A stretch of DNA of 64,000 nt from DATAWK01 sp036267255 (GCA_036267255.1 DATAWK010000038.1:1-64000); one strand, 5' to 3'; positions 25,298 to 34,693 are shown, numbered from the stretch's first letter. Made by a program: numbers and translations. The notes: generated from the sequence alone by a model not told the origin.

Positions 25298-27238
25298 ATG
25301 GCACAGGAAAAAGTGGTCGGCATCGACCTCGGCACCACCAACTCGCTGGTCGCGTATATGCAGGACGACGTTCCGGTAGTCATTCCCGGAGAGGATGGCT
25401 CCAATCTGGTTCCGTCCGTCGTGGCACTGGCTGCCGATGGCCGCATTGCCGTGGGCAACGTTGCGCGTACTCATCTGATTGATGCACCGGATCGCGCTGT
25501 CTACTCTGCCAAACGTTTGATGGGCCGCGGGATGGAAGACGTGCAGAGCGAGCTGCAGTTTTTTCCTTTTCGCCTGGCGAAAGATCTTGCGCCGGGCGAA
25601 GTGCTGCGCATTCAGCTGGGAGAGCGTGAATTTACACCGCCGGAAATCTCCGCCTATATTCTGCGTCAGCTAAAGCAGAACGCCGAGCGCTATTTTGGTC
25701 CCGGTTCCAGCGTGACGAAAGCCGTGGTCACGGTTCCAGCATATTTCAATGATGCGCAACGCCAGGCAACGAAAGATGCCGGGCGCATTGCCGGTCTCGA
25801 CGTGCTGCGGCTGGTAAACGAGCCAACGGCAGCAGCGCTCGCCTATGGTCTCGACAAGCAGAAGGCTGGCATCGTTGCAGTCTACGATCTGGGTGGGGGC
25901 ACGTTCGACGTTTCTATCCTTAAATTGCAGGACGGAATTTTTGAGGTCATCGCTACCAATGGCGACACGCATCTGGGCGGCGACGATATCGACAATTTAT
26001 TGATTGCGATTGCACTCGATGACATTGCCGGCGATCTGAAATTGGATCTGCGTCATAACGGAGAAGCCGTGCAGGCCATTCGGAAAGCTGTCATCGACGC
26101 GAAGATTGCATTGTCCTCCCAGCAGCAGACAACGCTGGATGTAAACCTCCCCGGTGGTGAACATTATCAACGGACCATTACACGCGAGCAATTTGAGCAG
26201 CTTATCGCTCCAGTGATTGAGCGAACCATTGCGCCGTGCCGTATGGCCATCAAGGACGCAGGCATTACCTCGGCGCAGATTGAGGAAGTAGTTCTGGTCG
26301 GTGGTTCCACGCGGATTCCGCGCGTGCGCGCTTTAGTCGAAGAAGTCTTCGAGTTGCCCTCGCGTGGCAGAAAGCCGCATACAGAACTGAATCCCGACGA
26401 AGTCGTTGCGCTGGGAGCGGCCGTACAGGCCAAGATTCTGGCGGGTGGTTCCGCAGCAACTGAAGACATGCTTTTGTTAGACGTTACACCGCTCTCGCTC
26501 GGCATTGAGGCCCTGGGTGGTGTCGTGGCGCGTATTATTCAACGCAATTCGACCATCCCCGCCTCTGCGACCGAGCACTTTACCACCGGAGTGGATGGTC
26601 AGACGAATGTCGCCATTCACGTGCTACAGGGTGAACGCGAGATGGCCAAAGATTGCCGTTCGCTTGCCCGGTTCGACCTGAAAGGCATTCCGCCCATGAC
26701 AGCGGGAATGCCACGCATCGAGGTGAAATTTCTCATCGACGCCAACGGCATTCTTCATGTCTCCGCACACGAGCAGCGCAGCGGCAAGCAGGCGGAGATC
26801 GAAGTAAAGCCAACCTATGGCTTGACCGATGAGCAGGTCGAGACGATGATTCTCGACTCCTTCGACAACGCGGAAGAAGATTTTCGTCAACGCCAGCTGG
26901 TGGAAGCGCGCAATGAGGCAGAGACGATTCTTACGCTTGTGGAGCGCGCTCCATCGAATCCGGCATGGAAGCTGCTGGAGCCGGAAGAGTATTTACGAAT
27001 CGCACATAGAAAGGCAGAACTGGAAGCGGTATACAAGGGCGACGACTATCGTGCGATTCGCAACGCCATTGAAGCGCTCGACAAGGCTACGCGGCATTTC
27101 GCTGAATTGCAGATGGATACTGCGGTGTCCTCTGCGATCAAAGGAAAGACGATGCAAACCGCGAATGAGAATCTGGGCGAAGGGCCCACAGCACCACATC
27201 CCATTGCGCCAGCGGAAATTGAAACGCAGGAACGATAA
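25298..27238 (+). CDS. hscA: Fe-S assembly Hsp70 chaperone HscA
   Basis: ATP-dependent chaperone that binds the LPPVK motif of IscU and promotes cluster release to acceptors. 646 residues. The start at 25298 follows GAGCGGAAAC; an in-frame region further upstream overlaps hscB and is not needed. Visible Hsp70 signatures: VGIDLGTTNSLVA at the N-terminus, VYDLGGGTFDVSIL at about 190-203, and VVLVGGSTRIPRVR at about 325-338. The substrate domain includes LLDVTPLSLGIEALGG. The C-terminal lid is helical and ends with a Pro/Ala-rich tail without the EEVD-like or DnaK C-terminal motifs, as expected for HscA. It follows hscB by 22 bases. Confidence 0.95.
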   Translation: MAQEKVVGIDLGTTNSLVAYMQDDVPVVIPGEDGSNLVPSVVALAADGRIAVGNVARTHLIDAPDRAVYSAKRLMGRGMEDVQSELQFFPFRLAKDLAPGEVLRIQLGEREFTPPEISAYILRQLKQNAERYFGPGSSVTKAVVTVPAYFNDAQRQATKDAGRIAGLDVLRLVNEPTAAALAYGLDKQKAGIVAVYDLGGGTFDVSILKLQDGIFEVIATNGDTHLGGDDIDNLLIAIALDDIAGDLKLDLRHNGEAVQAIRKAVIDAKIALSSQQQTTLDVNLPGGEHYQRTITREQFEQLIAPVIERTIAPCRMAIKDAGITSAQIEEVVLVGGSTRIPRVRALVEEVFELPSRGRKPHTELNPDEVVALGAAVQAKILAGGSAATEDMLLLDVTPLSLGIEALGGVVARIIQRNSTIPASATEHFTTGVDGQTNVAIHVLQGEREMAKDCRSLARFDLKGIPPMTAGMPRIEVKFLIDANGILHVSAHEQRSGKQAEIEVKPTYGLTDEQVETMILDSFDNAEEDFRQRQLVEARNEAETILTLVERAPSNPAWKLLEPEEYLRIAHRKAELEAVYKGDDYRAIRNAIEALDKATRHFAELQMDTAVSSAIKGKTMQTANENLGEGPTAPHPIAPAEIETQER

Positions 27239-27247
27239 AAACGACCT

Positions 27248-27712
27248 ATGGCAACTATGATGACTTTAGAAATGCAAAACGATACGAAAAACCCTGTTGA
27301 CCTAAGCAAGCCCCCCGCTGAAGGAATCGTCCGCGTCACCTTTCTTCCGGAAGGCCGCACCGTGGAGTTTGAATTTGGCACTATGCCGTACGATCATCAC
27401 GGCAAACCCATGTCTTTTCTGGATGTAGCGGAAAACTACGGTATCTTTCTCGACCACGCATGCGGCGGTTCCTGTGCTTGCACCACCTGCCATTTGTGGA
27501 TCAAGGAAGGCGCTCCAGGGCTGAGCGAAGCCGACGATGATGAGCTAGATCGTATGGAAACCGCCGCCGACATTCAGCTGAATTCCCGTCTCGGTTGCCA
27601 GGCGGTCATCACGAAACCTGGAAGTTACGTCGTTGAGATTCCCAAGTGGAATCGCAACTATGTATCGGAAGGCAAGCCGCTCGCGTTAAGCGAAGAAAAG
27701 CAGGAGGCGTAA
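27248..27712 (+). CDS. fdx: [2Fe-2S] ferredoxin of the isc operon
   Basis: Adrenodoxin-type ferredoxin that supplies electrons for cluster assembly on IscU. 154 residues, with about 25 extra residues at the N-terminus compared with E. coli Fdx. Cluster ligands fit the vertebrate-type pattern: Cys 72, Cys 78 and Cys 81 in HACGGSCACTTCH, plus Cys 117 in RLGCQAV. An additional Cys 76 is present, as in the E. coli protein. The segment GLSEADDDELDRME is the acidic partner-binding helix. It starts 9 bases after hscA and precedes iscX by 2 bases. Other in-frame ATGs at 27257 and 27260 are possible starts. Confidence 0.94.
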   Translation: MATMMTLEMQNDTKNPVDLSKPPAEGIVRVTFLPEGRTVEFEFGTMPYDHHGKPMSFLDVAENYGIFLDHACGGSCACTTCHLWIKEGAPGLSEADDDELDRMETAADIQLNSRLGCQAVITKPGSYVVEIPKWNRNYVSEGKPLALSEEKQEA

Positions 27713-27714
27713 TC

Positions 27715-27930
27715 ATGCCGAAGGAGATACTGTGGACGGACTCCGAAGAGATCGGCATCCAGCTGCAGGAAAAATATCCTGACACGGATCCGCTAACGGT
27801 TCGCTTTACAGAGCTGCATCGCATGGTGAGCGGCTTACCGGATTTCAGCGACGATCCGCAGAAGTCGAATGAGTCCAAGCTGGAAGCCATCCAAATGGCC
27901 TGGTATGAAGAGTGGAAAGAAGCGCAGTAA
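27715..27930 (+). CDS. iscX: IscX (YfhJ) Fe-S assembly accessory protein
   Basis: Small acidic protein of 71 residues that binds IscS and modulates Fe-S assembly, possibly as an iron sensor or donor. The signature WTDSEEIGIQLQEKYPDTDP and the late WYEEWKEAQ are characteristic. The start at 27715 follows GCAGGAGGCG, which is also the end of fdx; the frame is open upstream only as shadow of fdx. It is the last gene of the isc operon proper, 24 bases before the carbonic anhydrase gene. Confidence 0.93.
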   Translation: MPKEILWTDSEEIGIQLQEKYPDTDPLTVRFTELHRMVSGLPDFSDDPQKSNESKLEAIQMAWYEEWKEAQ

Positions 27931-27954
27931 TCAGTCGATCTGAGACGAGGCACT

Positions 27955-28599
27955 GTGGAACGAATCATTGATGGGGTTCTGAAGTTTCAGCGGGACGTGT
28001 ACCCAAGCCAGAAGGCTCTCTTTCAACAACTGTCCAATGCGCAGCGCCCACAGGCCATGTTTATCGGATGCTCGGATTCGCGCGTCGTGCCGGAGCTGTT
28101 GACGCAGCAAGGTCCCGGAGAGCTTTTTGTTGTGCGCAATGCCGGTAATATTGTTCCGCCCTACGCCATCGCTCCCGGTGGAGTTTCCGCCAGCATTGAA
28201 TATGCTGTAGCTGTTTTGGGTGTTCCGGAAATTGTCATCTGCGGTCACTCTGGTTGCGGTGCCATGACGGCCATTCTGCGAGGCAGCGAACAACTGGAAA
28301 CCTTGCCCGAAGTTGCTCGCTGGCTGCACTTTGCGGATGCGGCGAGACGCGTAGTTACGGAACACCACGCTACAGAGGACGATGGCACGAAGCTGAATAC
28401 ACTCGTCCGTGAAAATGTTCTGGCACAACTCGACAATCTCCTGACGCATCCTGTCGTGGCCAAAGGGGTCAAATCCAAGGAAATACGGCTTCATGGGTGG
28501 GTATTTGACATTGCCACGGCAAAAGTGACGACCTACGATGCGCAGTCGGGAAAATTCATTCCACTGGCGCAGGCTTCGTTTACCGGCGAGGCATTCTGA
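27955..28599 (+). CDS. Beta-class carbonic anhydrase
   Basis: Zinc enzyme interconverting CO2 and bicarbonate. 214 residues with the full beta-class site: Cys 39 and the Asp 41-Arg 43 dyad in GCSDSRVVPE, and His 98 and Cys 101 in CGHSGCGAM. It starts with GTG, preceded by GACGAGG. The gene sits 24 bases after iscX on the same strand and could be read through from the isc operon; whether this is functional or accidental is unclear. It converges on yraN with a 14-base gap and no visible terminator. No N-terminal export signal, so it is cytosolic. Confidence 0.95.
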   Translation: MERIIDGVLKFQRDVYPSQKALFQQLSNAQRPQAMFIGCSDSRVVPELLTQQGPGELFVVRNAGNIVPPYAIAPGGVSASIEYAVAVLGVPEIVICGHSGCGAMTAILRGSEQLETLPEVARWLHFADAARRVVTEHHATEDDGTKLNTLVRENVLAQLDNLLTHPVVAKGVKSKEIRLHGWVFDIATAKVTTYDAQSGKFIPLAQASFTGEAF

Positions 28600-28613
28600 C
28601 CGAAGCCGCTCTC

Positions 28614-29087
28614 TTATTTCCAGTCGAAGGCGCCGCGAAAAATTTCAATCCCTGTATGCTTGCCCTTATCAAAATAGACTGAAACGACATCGAATCGCGA
28701 CGGAATATTCGCTGCTCCATTGAGCAATCGAACATATTCGCGCGCAACGCGGCGTAGGTTCGTGCGCTTGTCCGCATCCACGGCGACTTCGGCTGGTGCA
28801 ATGGCGTGTGATGAACGCGTTTTCACTTCGATAAAGCAGAGCCACTCCCCGTCCCATCCAATCAGGTCCAGATCGCCGCGCTGTTTTGGGCTACGCCAGC
28901 GCCGCGCGACGATGGTGTAGCCCGATCTCCGTAAATGAAAATACGCAGCCTCCTCACCGCGAATTCCCGTTGCAAGGTGGGGTGCAATCGCAGATGTACG
29001 GTGCATTTGGAAACTTAGACGGTCCAGCAGGTGAATGCTTCGTTCAAATAGGCTGAGATGCAGCCGCGTTAGGAAAGAGACAGGCAT
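28614..29087 (-). CDS. YraN / UPF0102 family nuclease-like protein
   Basis: A 157-residue protein of the YraN family with a restriction-endonuclease-like core: GIRGEEAAYFHLRRSGY, then RGDLDLIGWDG, and FIEVKTRSS, where the Glu-x-Lys forms the putative metal-binding site together with the upstream Asp. Its cellular role is uncertain. The start at 29087 leaves an N-terminal extension of about 27 residues before APHLATGIRG; MHRTSAI at 29009 is an alternative. The long frame further upstream is probably not translated. It is downstream of the aminotransferase terminator on the same strand. Confidence 0.85.
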   Translation of the reverse strand: MPVSFLTRLHLSLFERSIHLLDRLSFQMHRTSAIAPHLATGIRGEEAAYFHLRRSGYTIVARRWRSPKQRGDLDLIGWDGEWLCFIEVKTRSSHAIAPAEVAVDADKRTNLRRVAREYVRLLNGAANIPSRFDVVSVYFDKGKHTGIEIFRGAFDWK

Positions 29088-29125
29088 GGGAGAGTTGCCA
29101 TCAATGTAGCAGAGGAGAAAAGAAA

Positions 29126-29150
29126 AAGGGCAACGGAATTCGCTGCCCTT
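29126..29150 (-). terminator. Intrinsic terminator after the aminotransferase gene
   Basis: Read on the minus strand, AAGGGCA and TGCCCTT pair around an 11-base loop, followed by a T-rich run (TTTCTTTTC). It lies about 30 bases beyond the aminotransferase stop and separates it from yraN. Confidence 0.75.
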
Positions 29151-29179
29151 CATTTTTGAGGCGCATTCCACACAAGAAA

Positions 29180-30604
29180 CTATGCGCCTGCCGAAGACAA
29201 TGCTGCCCGATGTTCGCGTTCGATTGCTGTGATGCAATCTTCCAAAATGTCCAACGCTACATCGGCCTCTTCCTGTTTCACGATCAGAGCTGGCGCCAGG
29301 CGAATGGATGTTTCTCCACAGCCAAGAATCAGCAGTCCACGCTCGAAGGCAAGCTCCTCAATGCGGTTGCGCCACTCGGTGGCCATTTCGCGCGTCTTCT
29401 GGTCTTTGACAATTTCGATTCCGATCATAAGGCCGCGTCCGCGCACATCGCCCACGATGGGGTGTTTGGCCGGCCATTGCTTCAAGCGTTTCATCATGAC
29501 TGCGCCAACTTTTTCCGCGTTGGCCATGCCTTCGCGCTCGACAATGTCCAGCGTAGCCAATGCTGATGCGATCGCCACAGGATTTCCGCCATACGTGGAC
29601 GCATGCGATCCTGGTTTCCAGTCCATGATTCCCGCTCGCGCCATGCAGACGCTCAACGGCATGCCGCTGGCGATACCTTTTGCGATGCAGATGATATCCG
29701 GCTGTATGCCTGCGTGCTCGATGGCCCACCACTTGCCGGTGCGACCCACGCCGGATTGCACTTCATCGGCGACCAGCAGAATGCCATGACGATCACAGAT
29801 GCGGCGCAGTTCCTGCAGGAAAATAGTGGGAGCAACAACGTAGCCGCCTTCGCCCTGAATTGGTTCGACAAAGATGGCCGCGACTTCTTCTGGAGCTACG
29901 GTCGTTTTGAAGAGCTTTTCTTCGATATAGCGTGCGCAGCCGAGAGCAAAGGCTTCCTCTTCCTGCGGACCGCCGCTACAGCCTCGATAGGCATAGGGAT
30001 AGCGCAAGTGGGTAACGCCAGGAACCATCGGAGAGAAGCGGCGGCGTTGCTGGGGTCTGGATGCCGTTAGCGAGAGTGCTCCCATCGTGCGTCCATGAAA
30101 TGCGCCAAAGAAGGCCAGTACCTGCTGCCGTCCTGTGTGATAGCGCGCCAGCTTGAGTGCGCACTCGACTGCCTCGGCGCCGGAATTGCCATAATAAAAT
30201 TTATGCGGCCCGGGCATGGGAGCAATCTTTGAAAGCCGTTCGGCTAACTGGACCATGCTCTCGTAATAGAAATCCGTACCGGAGATATGGATCAACTCTG
30301 CCGCCTGTTTCTGGATTGCGGCTACCACTTCCGGATGGCAATGACCAGTAGAGGTGACAGCGATGCCCGCGGCAAAATCAAGAAAAACGTTGCCGTCTAC
30401 GTCTTCAATGTGCGCACCACTGCCACGTTTGGCCACCAGTGGATAGGAGCGAGTATAGCTCGGCGACATCCACTGGTGGTCCGCATCCACTGCCGCTTTG
30501 GCCTTGGGGCCGGGCAGAGATCCCAGGAGCTTTGGCCCGAACTGGGCAAATTTTGAACTTTCTCTATAAGAACCAATTTCATTTTTTTCGATGGTGTTCT
30601 GCAT
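29180..30604 (-). CDS. Class III aminotransferase (4-aminobutyrate/acetylornithine type)
   Basis: PLP-dependent omega-aminotransferase of 474 residues. The start at 30604 (MQNTIEKNEIG) is preferred; the frame is open 26 codons further. Family features: YGNSGAEAVECALKLAR for cofactor phosphate binding, EPIQGEGGY, LLVADEVQSGVGRTG with the Asp that contacts the PLP nitrogen, and the Schiff-base Lys in CIAKGIASGMP. C-terminal GRGLMIGIEIV is typical of GabT and ArgD. The longer N-terminal segment and KFYYGNSGAEA style favour a 4-aminobutyrate/ornithine/lysine type over ArgD, but the amino donor cannot be settled. The gene stands alone with its own terminator. Confidence 0.88.
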   Translation of the reverse strand: MQNTIEKNEIGSYRESSKFAQFGPKLLGSLPGPKAKAAVDADHQWMSPSYTRSYPLVAKRGSGAHIEDVDGNVFLDFAAGIAVTSTGHCHPEVVAAIQKQAAELIHISGTDFYYESMVQLAERLSKIAPMPGPHKFYYGNSGAEAVECALKLARYHTGRQQVLAFFGAFHGRTMGALSLTASRPQQRRRFSPMVPGVTHLRYPYAYRGCSGGPQEEEAFALGCARYIEEKLFKTTVAPEEVAAIFVEPIQGEGGYVVAPTIFLQELRRICDRHGILLVADEVQSGVGRTGKWWAIEHAGIQPDIICIAKGIASGMPLSVCMARAGIMDWKPGSHASTYGGNPVAIASALATLDIVEREGMANAEKVGAVMMKRLKQWPAKHPIVGDVRGRGLMIGIEIVKDQKTREMATEWRNRIEELAFERGLLILGCGETSIRLAPALIVKQEEADVALDILEDCITAIEREHRAALSSAGA

Positions 30605-30966
30605 GATGAATCCCTCACGTCGTGGAGTACTGGGTGGTGTGCTTTCGCTGCGAAACCCGCTCGAACGGTTCGTGGAAAACAAAGGAGCGTTTGGCTAACG
30701 TCGGAGGAAGGATGGTGCAATCAGTCGCTGCCAAAAAGGCTCGGTCGTGTGCGGGTCGGCAAAATGCGCAGGTACTTTCGCGGACACATACGTCCAATGC
30801 GCTCTGTGCGCCACTGGGGATGATACGCGATCCAGATGGAACGATCCATACGCATGCTCTTAGTATAGCTGGTGATGGGTGCGTCTGGCATCAGGAAATT
30901 ACCCGGAGTGTGGCGTGACTGCGCACGCAAACCCATGTAAACCAATAGAATAAAAGTCAGCACGTC
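30605..30966. other. Intergenic stretch between divergent genes
   Basis: About 360 bases between the aminotransferase (minus) and the transporter (plus). Short frames on both strands exist, the best a minus frame ending at 30721, but none has a ribosome site or family features. Promoters for both genes are expected here; I cannot assign them. Confidence 0.45.
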
Positions 30967-31926
30967 ATGCCCGCCAGCCATTCCCCAGCGCCGCGTTCAC
31001 AAGTTGTTCTGGCGTTTTTATGTGTCTATATTTTCTGGGGAGTCACGTATACCGCCGCCAAGATCGGGGTGCAGATGGTTCCCGCGCCGTTGCTGGCAGG
31101 GACTCGGCTGGCTTTTGGTGGCTGCATTATGCTGGCGTTTTGCGCCTTGCGTGGTCATCCACTTGTAAGCAGCCGCCGGGAGATGACGCGGCTCATTCTG
31201 CTGGGAGTCTTGTTGTTGTTCGGCGGCAACGTCGGCCTTGTATGGGCGGAATTTTATCTGCCCAGCGGCTTTGCTGCGTTGCTCGTCGCTGTGGTGCCTA
31301 TCTACGTTGCCATTATTGAATGGATTTTGCCGCATGGAGAGCGTTTGCGTCGGCGTGGCCAACTCGGTCTGGTGCTGGGGTTCATCGGTCTTGGCATTCT
31401 GGTCTGGCCCAGCGCGCGCAGTGGGCTGCATGGAGACACACGGCAAATTGTGGCGATCGGAGTTCTGCTGCTTGGCGCGCTCAGCTGGACCAGCGGTTCT
31501 GTATTGGCGCGGCGTAGCCATTTGACGCTCAATCCATTGGTTTGCGCGGGTTGGGAGATGATTGTCGCGAGCCTATGTGATCTAACGCTGGGAACGACGT
31601 TGCACGACTGGTCCCACGCGCACTGGAACTTCAGAGCCGACACAGCCATTGCATATATGGTGCTTTTCGGATCGCTGACAGGATTTTCAGCCTACACCTG
31701 GCTGCTTGCCAATGTTCCGGTTGCGAAGGTTGCGACCTATGCGTACGTCAATCCTATGGTCGCCGTGCTGATTGGAGCGTTGTTTCTAGGGGAGCGGCTG
31801 CAATCCAACGAGTACTTCGGCATGGGGATCACATTATTCGCCGTATTCCTGGTCACTTCCTCAAAAATGCGTGGTGGCCATCCAGCAGCGGAGATCGAAT
31901 GTGTTCCGGTGGAAGCGGAAGCGTAG
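30967..31926 (+). CDS. EamA/DMT-family transporter
   Basis: Inner-membrane transporter of 319 residues built of two EamA repeats, ten predicted helices in all. The N-terminal repeat starts FLCVYIFWGVTYTAAKIG; each repeat ends with a short loop before the last helices. The second half has SLTGFSAYTWLLANVPVAK and TYAYVNPMVAVLIGALFLGERL, the usual EamA signature. Such carriers move amino acids, nucleosides or other small metabolites, often outward (RhtA/YdcZ-like). It converges on cysS with a 7-base gap. No specificity can be claimed. Confidence 0.92.
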   Translation: MPASHSPAPRSQVVLAFLCVYIFWGVTYTAAKIGVQMVPAPLLAGTRLAFGGCIMLAFCALRGHPLVSSRREMTRLILLGVLLLFGGNVGLVWAEFYLPSGFAALLVAVVPIYVAIIEWILPHGERLRRRGQLGLVLGFIGLGILVWPSARSGLHGDTRQIVAIGVLLLGALSWTSGSVLARRSHLTLNPLVCAGWEMIVASLCDLTLGTTLHDWSHAHWNFRADTAIAYMVLFGSLTGFSAYTWLLANVPVAKVATYAYVNPMVAVLIGALFLGERLQSNEYFGMGITLFAVFLVTSSKMRGGHPAAEIECVPVEAEA

Positions 31927-31933
31927 CTGGCAG

Positions 31934-33412
31934 CTATTTTCTGCGCCAGCGCACGCCGTCCTTGCTGTCTTCCATCAGGATTCCTTTTGCTGCCAGTTCA
32001 TCCCGGATGGCGTCGGCACGCGCAAAGTTCCGGGACTTGCGTGCTTCATTGCGTTCCGCGATGCGAGCATCAATTTCGGCATCGCTCAGCGTGTATCCGG
32101 CCAGTGCTTCCGTAGTTGCTGCATCCAGACGGCCTTCCTGTTCCGCCCATTGAAGCGCAAAGCGGGTTGCCTCTTCATCGTGATCTCCCAGCACACTGAA
32201 AATTTCATCGAACCGTGCCATCACGTTCAGAATGGGTTCGACATCACCGTTGCGCAGTTCCTTGCGATCGGCTGCGGTGTTGGCTGCGCGCACCAGCTCA
32301 AAGATGGCTGCGCGCGCTTCGGCGGTATTCAGGTCATCTTCCAATGCCGCGGTAAAGGTCGCTTGCGACTTCTCTGTTGCAGCGGTCAGCGCGGCATTCA
32401 CTCCATCCGGAAATCTTCCGTTCTTCAGGCGTTCGACGAAACTGCGCAACCGCTCTACGGCATTTGCGGATTCCGTCAGGCCGTCGAATGTAAAGTTCAA
32501 CGGGTTGCGATAGGGAACAGAGCTCAACAGAAAGCGAATTGTCGAGGCTTTGTAGCCACGTAGCAGCAGGTCGCGCAGGGTGAAAAAATTGCCCGCGGAC
32601 TTGGACATTTTCTTGCCTTCGACCAGCAGAAAACGCACATGCATCCAGTGGCGCGCAAAGGTCTTGCCTGTAGCGGATTCGGACTGCGCAATTTCATTCT
32701 CATGGTGCGGGAACATCAAATCTTCTCCGCCCACATGCAGGTCAAAGCTATCGCCGAGATACCGCATCGCCATCGCAGAGCATTCAATGTGCCAGCCCGG
32801 ACGGCCCGTGCCGAGCCTAGTATCCCAGTGGAACTCCCCGGGCTTGGCCGCCTTCCACAGGGCGAAATCGCGGGCGCTGTCTTTATCGTATTCGTCCACG
32901 TCGACACGCGCTCCGTCCTCCATGCCGCTTAGGTCTTTCTTGGATAATTTTCCATACTCAGGAAAGCTGGCAATGCGGAAGTAATAGGAGCCATCCTCTC
33001 CGCGATATGCAGATCCCCGCGCCACCAATTCTTCGATCAGCGTCACCATCTCCGGTATGTGCTCCGTGGCGCGCGCCACGAACTCCGGCTGTTCGATGCG
33101 CAGTATCTTCAAATCTTCCTGAAATGCCTGCTCATACTTGGGGGTGTAGTCATAGATGGACAGGCCGGCTGCGGTCGCATTGCGGATGATTTTGTCATCC
33201 ACGTCGGTAATGTTCATCACATGGCGCAGTGGCACACCCTGTTGCCGCAGAAACCTGCGCAGGATGTCCACATGGATAAACGTGCGGAAGTTGCCAATGT
33301 GCCCGTAGTCATAGACTGTTGGGCCGCAGGCATAGATACCGAGCGGTTGGCCGTTCCGTGGCGCCAGTTCCTCGGTCAACCCGCTGAGAGTGTTATAGAG
33401 ACGTAGAGACAT
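31934..33412 (-). CDS. cysS: Cysteinyl-tRNA synthetase
   Basis: Class I aminoacyl-tRNA synthetase charging tRNA-Cys. 492 residues, the usual size. The zinc-binding N-terminal motif CGPTVYDYGHIGN includes the HIGH-equivalent HIGN; a second Cys and the zinc His lie in IECSAMAMRYLG and GGEDLMFPHHENE; KMSKS is present as KKMSKSAGNF. The C-terminal helical domain and short mixed tail (KGILMEDSKDGVRWRR) are typical. ATG at 33412. The tsaD gene lies upstream on the same strand, 60 bases away. Confidence 0.97.
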   Translation of the reverse strand: MSLRLYNTLSGLTEELAPRNGQPLGIYACGPTVYDYGHIGNFRTFIHVDILRRFLRQQGVPLRHVMNITDVDDKIIRNATAAGLSIYDYTPKYEQAFQEDLKILRIEQPEFVARATEHIPEMVTLIEELVARGSAYRGEDGSYYFRIASFPEYGKLSKKDLSGMEDGARVDVDEYDKDSARDFALWKAAKPGEFHWDTRLGTGRPGWHIECSAMAMRYLGDSFDLHVGGEDLMFPHHENEIAQSESATGKTFARHWMHVRFLLVEGKKMSKSAGNFFTLRDLLLRGYKASTIRFLLSSVPYRNPLNFTFDGLTESANAVERLRSFVERLKNGRFPDGVNAALTAATEKSQATFTAALEDDLNTAEARAAIFELVRAANTAADRKELRNGDVEPILNVMARFDEIFSVLGDHDEEATRFALQWAEQEGRLDAATTEALAGYTLSDAEIDARIAERNEARKSRNFARADAIRDELAAKGILMEDSKDGVRWRRK

Positions 33413-33472
33413 ACAAACGTCTTATTGTACGGTGTGGCCACAGAAAATTTTCCCAGGAAAGTTTCAAGCCGT

Positions 33473-34639
33473 TTATTCAAGCGCCAGAGAAGGCTCCGCG
33501 CTGAATTCCTCCCCGGCAAAAGAACCAGCAACAAACCTGGGCCATGCCGCCGCAGCAATCATTGCGGCATTGTCCGTGGAAAGGGCAATGGAAGGGAAGG
33601 CGAGCGGCAATCCCTGCCGATTGGCTTCTGCAGAAAATCGCTGTCGCAGTTCGCGATTGGCAGCCACCCCTCCAGAGACGACCAGACTGTGTACATGGAA
33701 AGCTTCTGCTGCGGCAAATGTTTTGCGTAATAAATCGTCAATCACAGCGCGTTGGAACGAGGCAATCAGATCCAGTGTCTCCTTATCGCAGAGTGGCATT
33801 GCGTCCTGAGGAGCTGCATTTTCGATGGTCAGAAGGGCGTCTCGCCGCTCGGCAATGCGTGACTGCATACCGTGCGTTTCCACATAGCGCAGCACAGCCG
33901 TCTTCAAACCGCTGAAGGAAAACAGAAATCGCGGACTTTGTGCCGTTGGTTCGCGGTAGGGCTTTTGTTTTACGTTCACCGGGCCAAAAGGGACAGCATG
34001 CGGATCGCCATGCTGAGCCAGCCAATCCATCCAGGGGCCGCCAGGATAGCCTAGGCCTAGCAACTTGGCCACTTTGTCGAAGGCTTCCCCTGCTGCATCA
34101 TCGAGTGTTTTTCCTACATTGCGATAGCGCCATACACCGCTGGTTTCCTCTGCCAGATACAGGTGAGTATGCCCCCCGGAAACCACCAAGGCCAGAATGG
34201 GAGGTGGAATGCCCCGGGCTTGTTGCGACTGCCGTGCTTCCAGTAATACAGCATGAATGTGGCCTTCCAGGTGATTCACTGCGATCAGCGGTTTGTGGAG
34301 GGCAAAGGCCAGGGCCTTGGCATACACGATGCCCACCAGCAACGCGCCGGCCAAGCCAGGACCCTCGGTGACGGCAATGGCTTCGATCTCGTCCAGCGCG
34401 ACATCGGACTGCAGCAGTGCAGCGCGCACGACAGGGACAATGTTCTGCAGATGTTCGCGCGAGGCTAGCTCCGGCACCACGCCGCCATAGCGCGCATGGG
34501 TACGGATTTGCGAAGCGACCACGTTCGACAACACGCGTTCCCCAGCCTGTACCACGGCAGCCGAAGTCTCGTCGCAGGAGCTTTCAATGCCGAGAATCAA
34601 GCCAGTTCCTTGTCTGTGCTGCGAAGTTTCCTGCTGCAT
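33473..34639 (-). CDS. tsaD: tRNA threonylcarbamoyl-adenosine synthase subunit TsaD
   Basis: Catalytic subunit that transfers the threonylcarbamoyl group from TC-AMP to A37 of ANN-reading tRNAs, working with TsaB and TsaE. 388 residues. Motifs: ILGIESSCDETSAAVV near the N-terminus, the metal-binding NHLEGHIHA (His-x3-His), VVSGGHTHLY, FSFSGLKTAVLR, and VVSGGVAANRELR close to the C-terminus. The protein is somewhat longer than the usual 340 because of an insertion of about 35 residues after GLKTAVL (residues around 250-285). The start is ATG at 34639. Its gene is divergent from cca with only 54 bases between the two starts. Confidence 0.96.
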   Translation of the reverse strand: MQQETSQHRQGTGLILGIESSCDETSAAVVQAGERVLSNVVASQIRTHARYGGVVPELASREHLQNIVPVVRAALLQSDVALDEIEAIAVTEGPGLAGALLVGIVYAKALAFALHKPLIAVNHLEGHIHAVLLEARQSQQARGIPPPILALVVSGGHTHLYLAEETSGVWRYRNVGKTLDDAAGEAFDKVAKLLGLGYPGGPWMDWLAQHGDPHAVPFGPVNVKQKPYREPTAQSPRFLFSFSGLKTAVLRYVETHGMQSRIAERRDALLTIENAAPQDAMPLCDKETLDLIASFQRAVIDDLLRKTFAAAEAFHVHSLVVSGGVAANRELRQRFSAEANRQGLPLAFPSIALSTDNAAMIAAAAWPRFVAGSFAGEEFSAEPSLALE

Positions 34640-34693
34640 GTCACCATAGTATCGGGAGTTGTGCCTGGGAGTGGTTGCTGGGCAACGGACGAT

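Noticed and set aside
30721..30981. Minus-strand frame of 86 codons upstream of the EamA gene
   Set aside because: No ribosome site or family resemblance; overlaps the transporter start.
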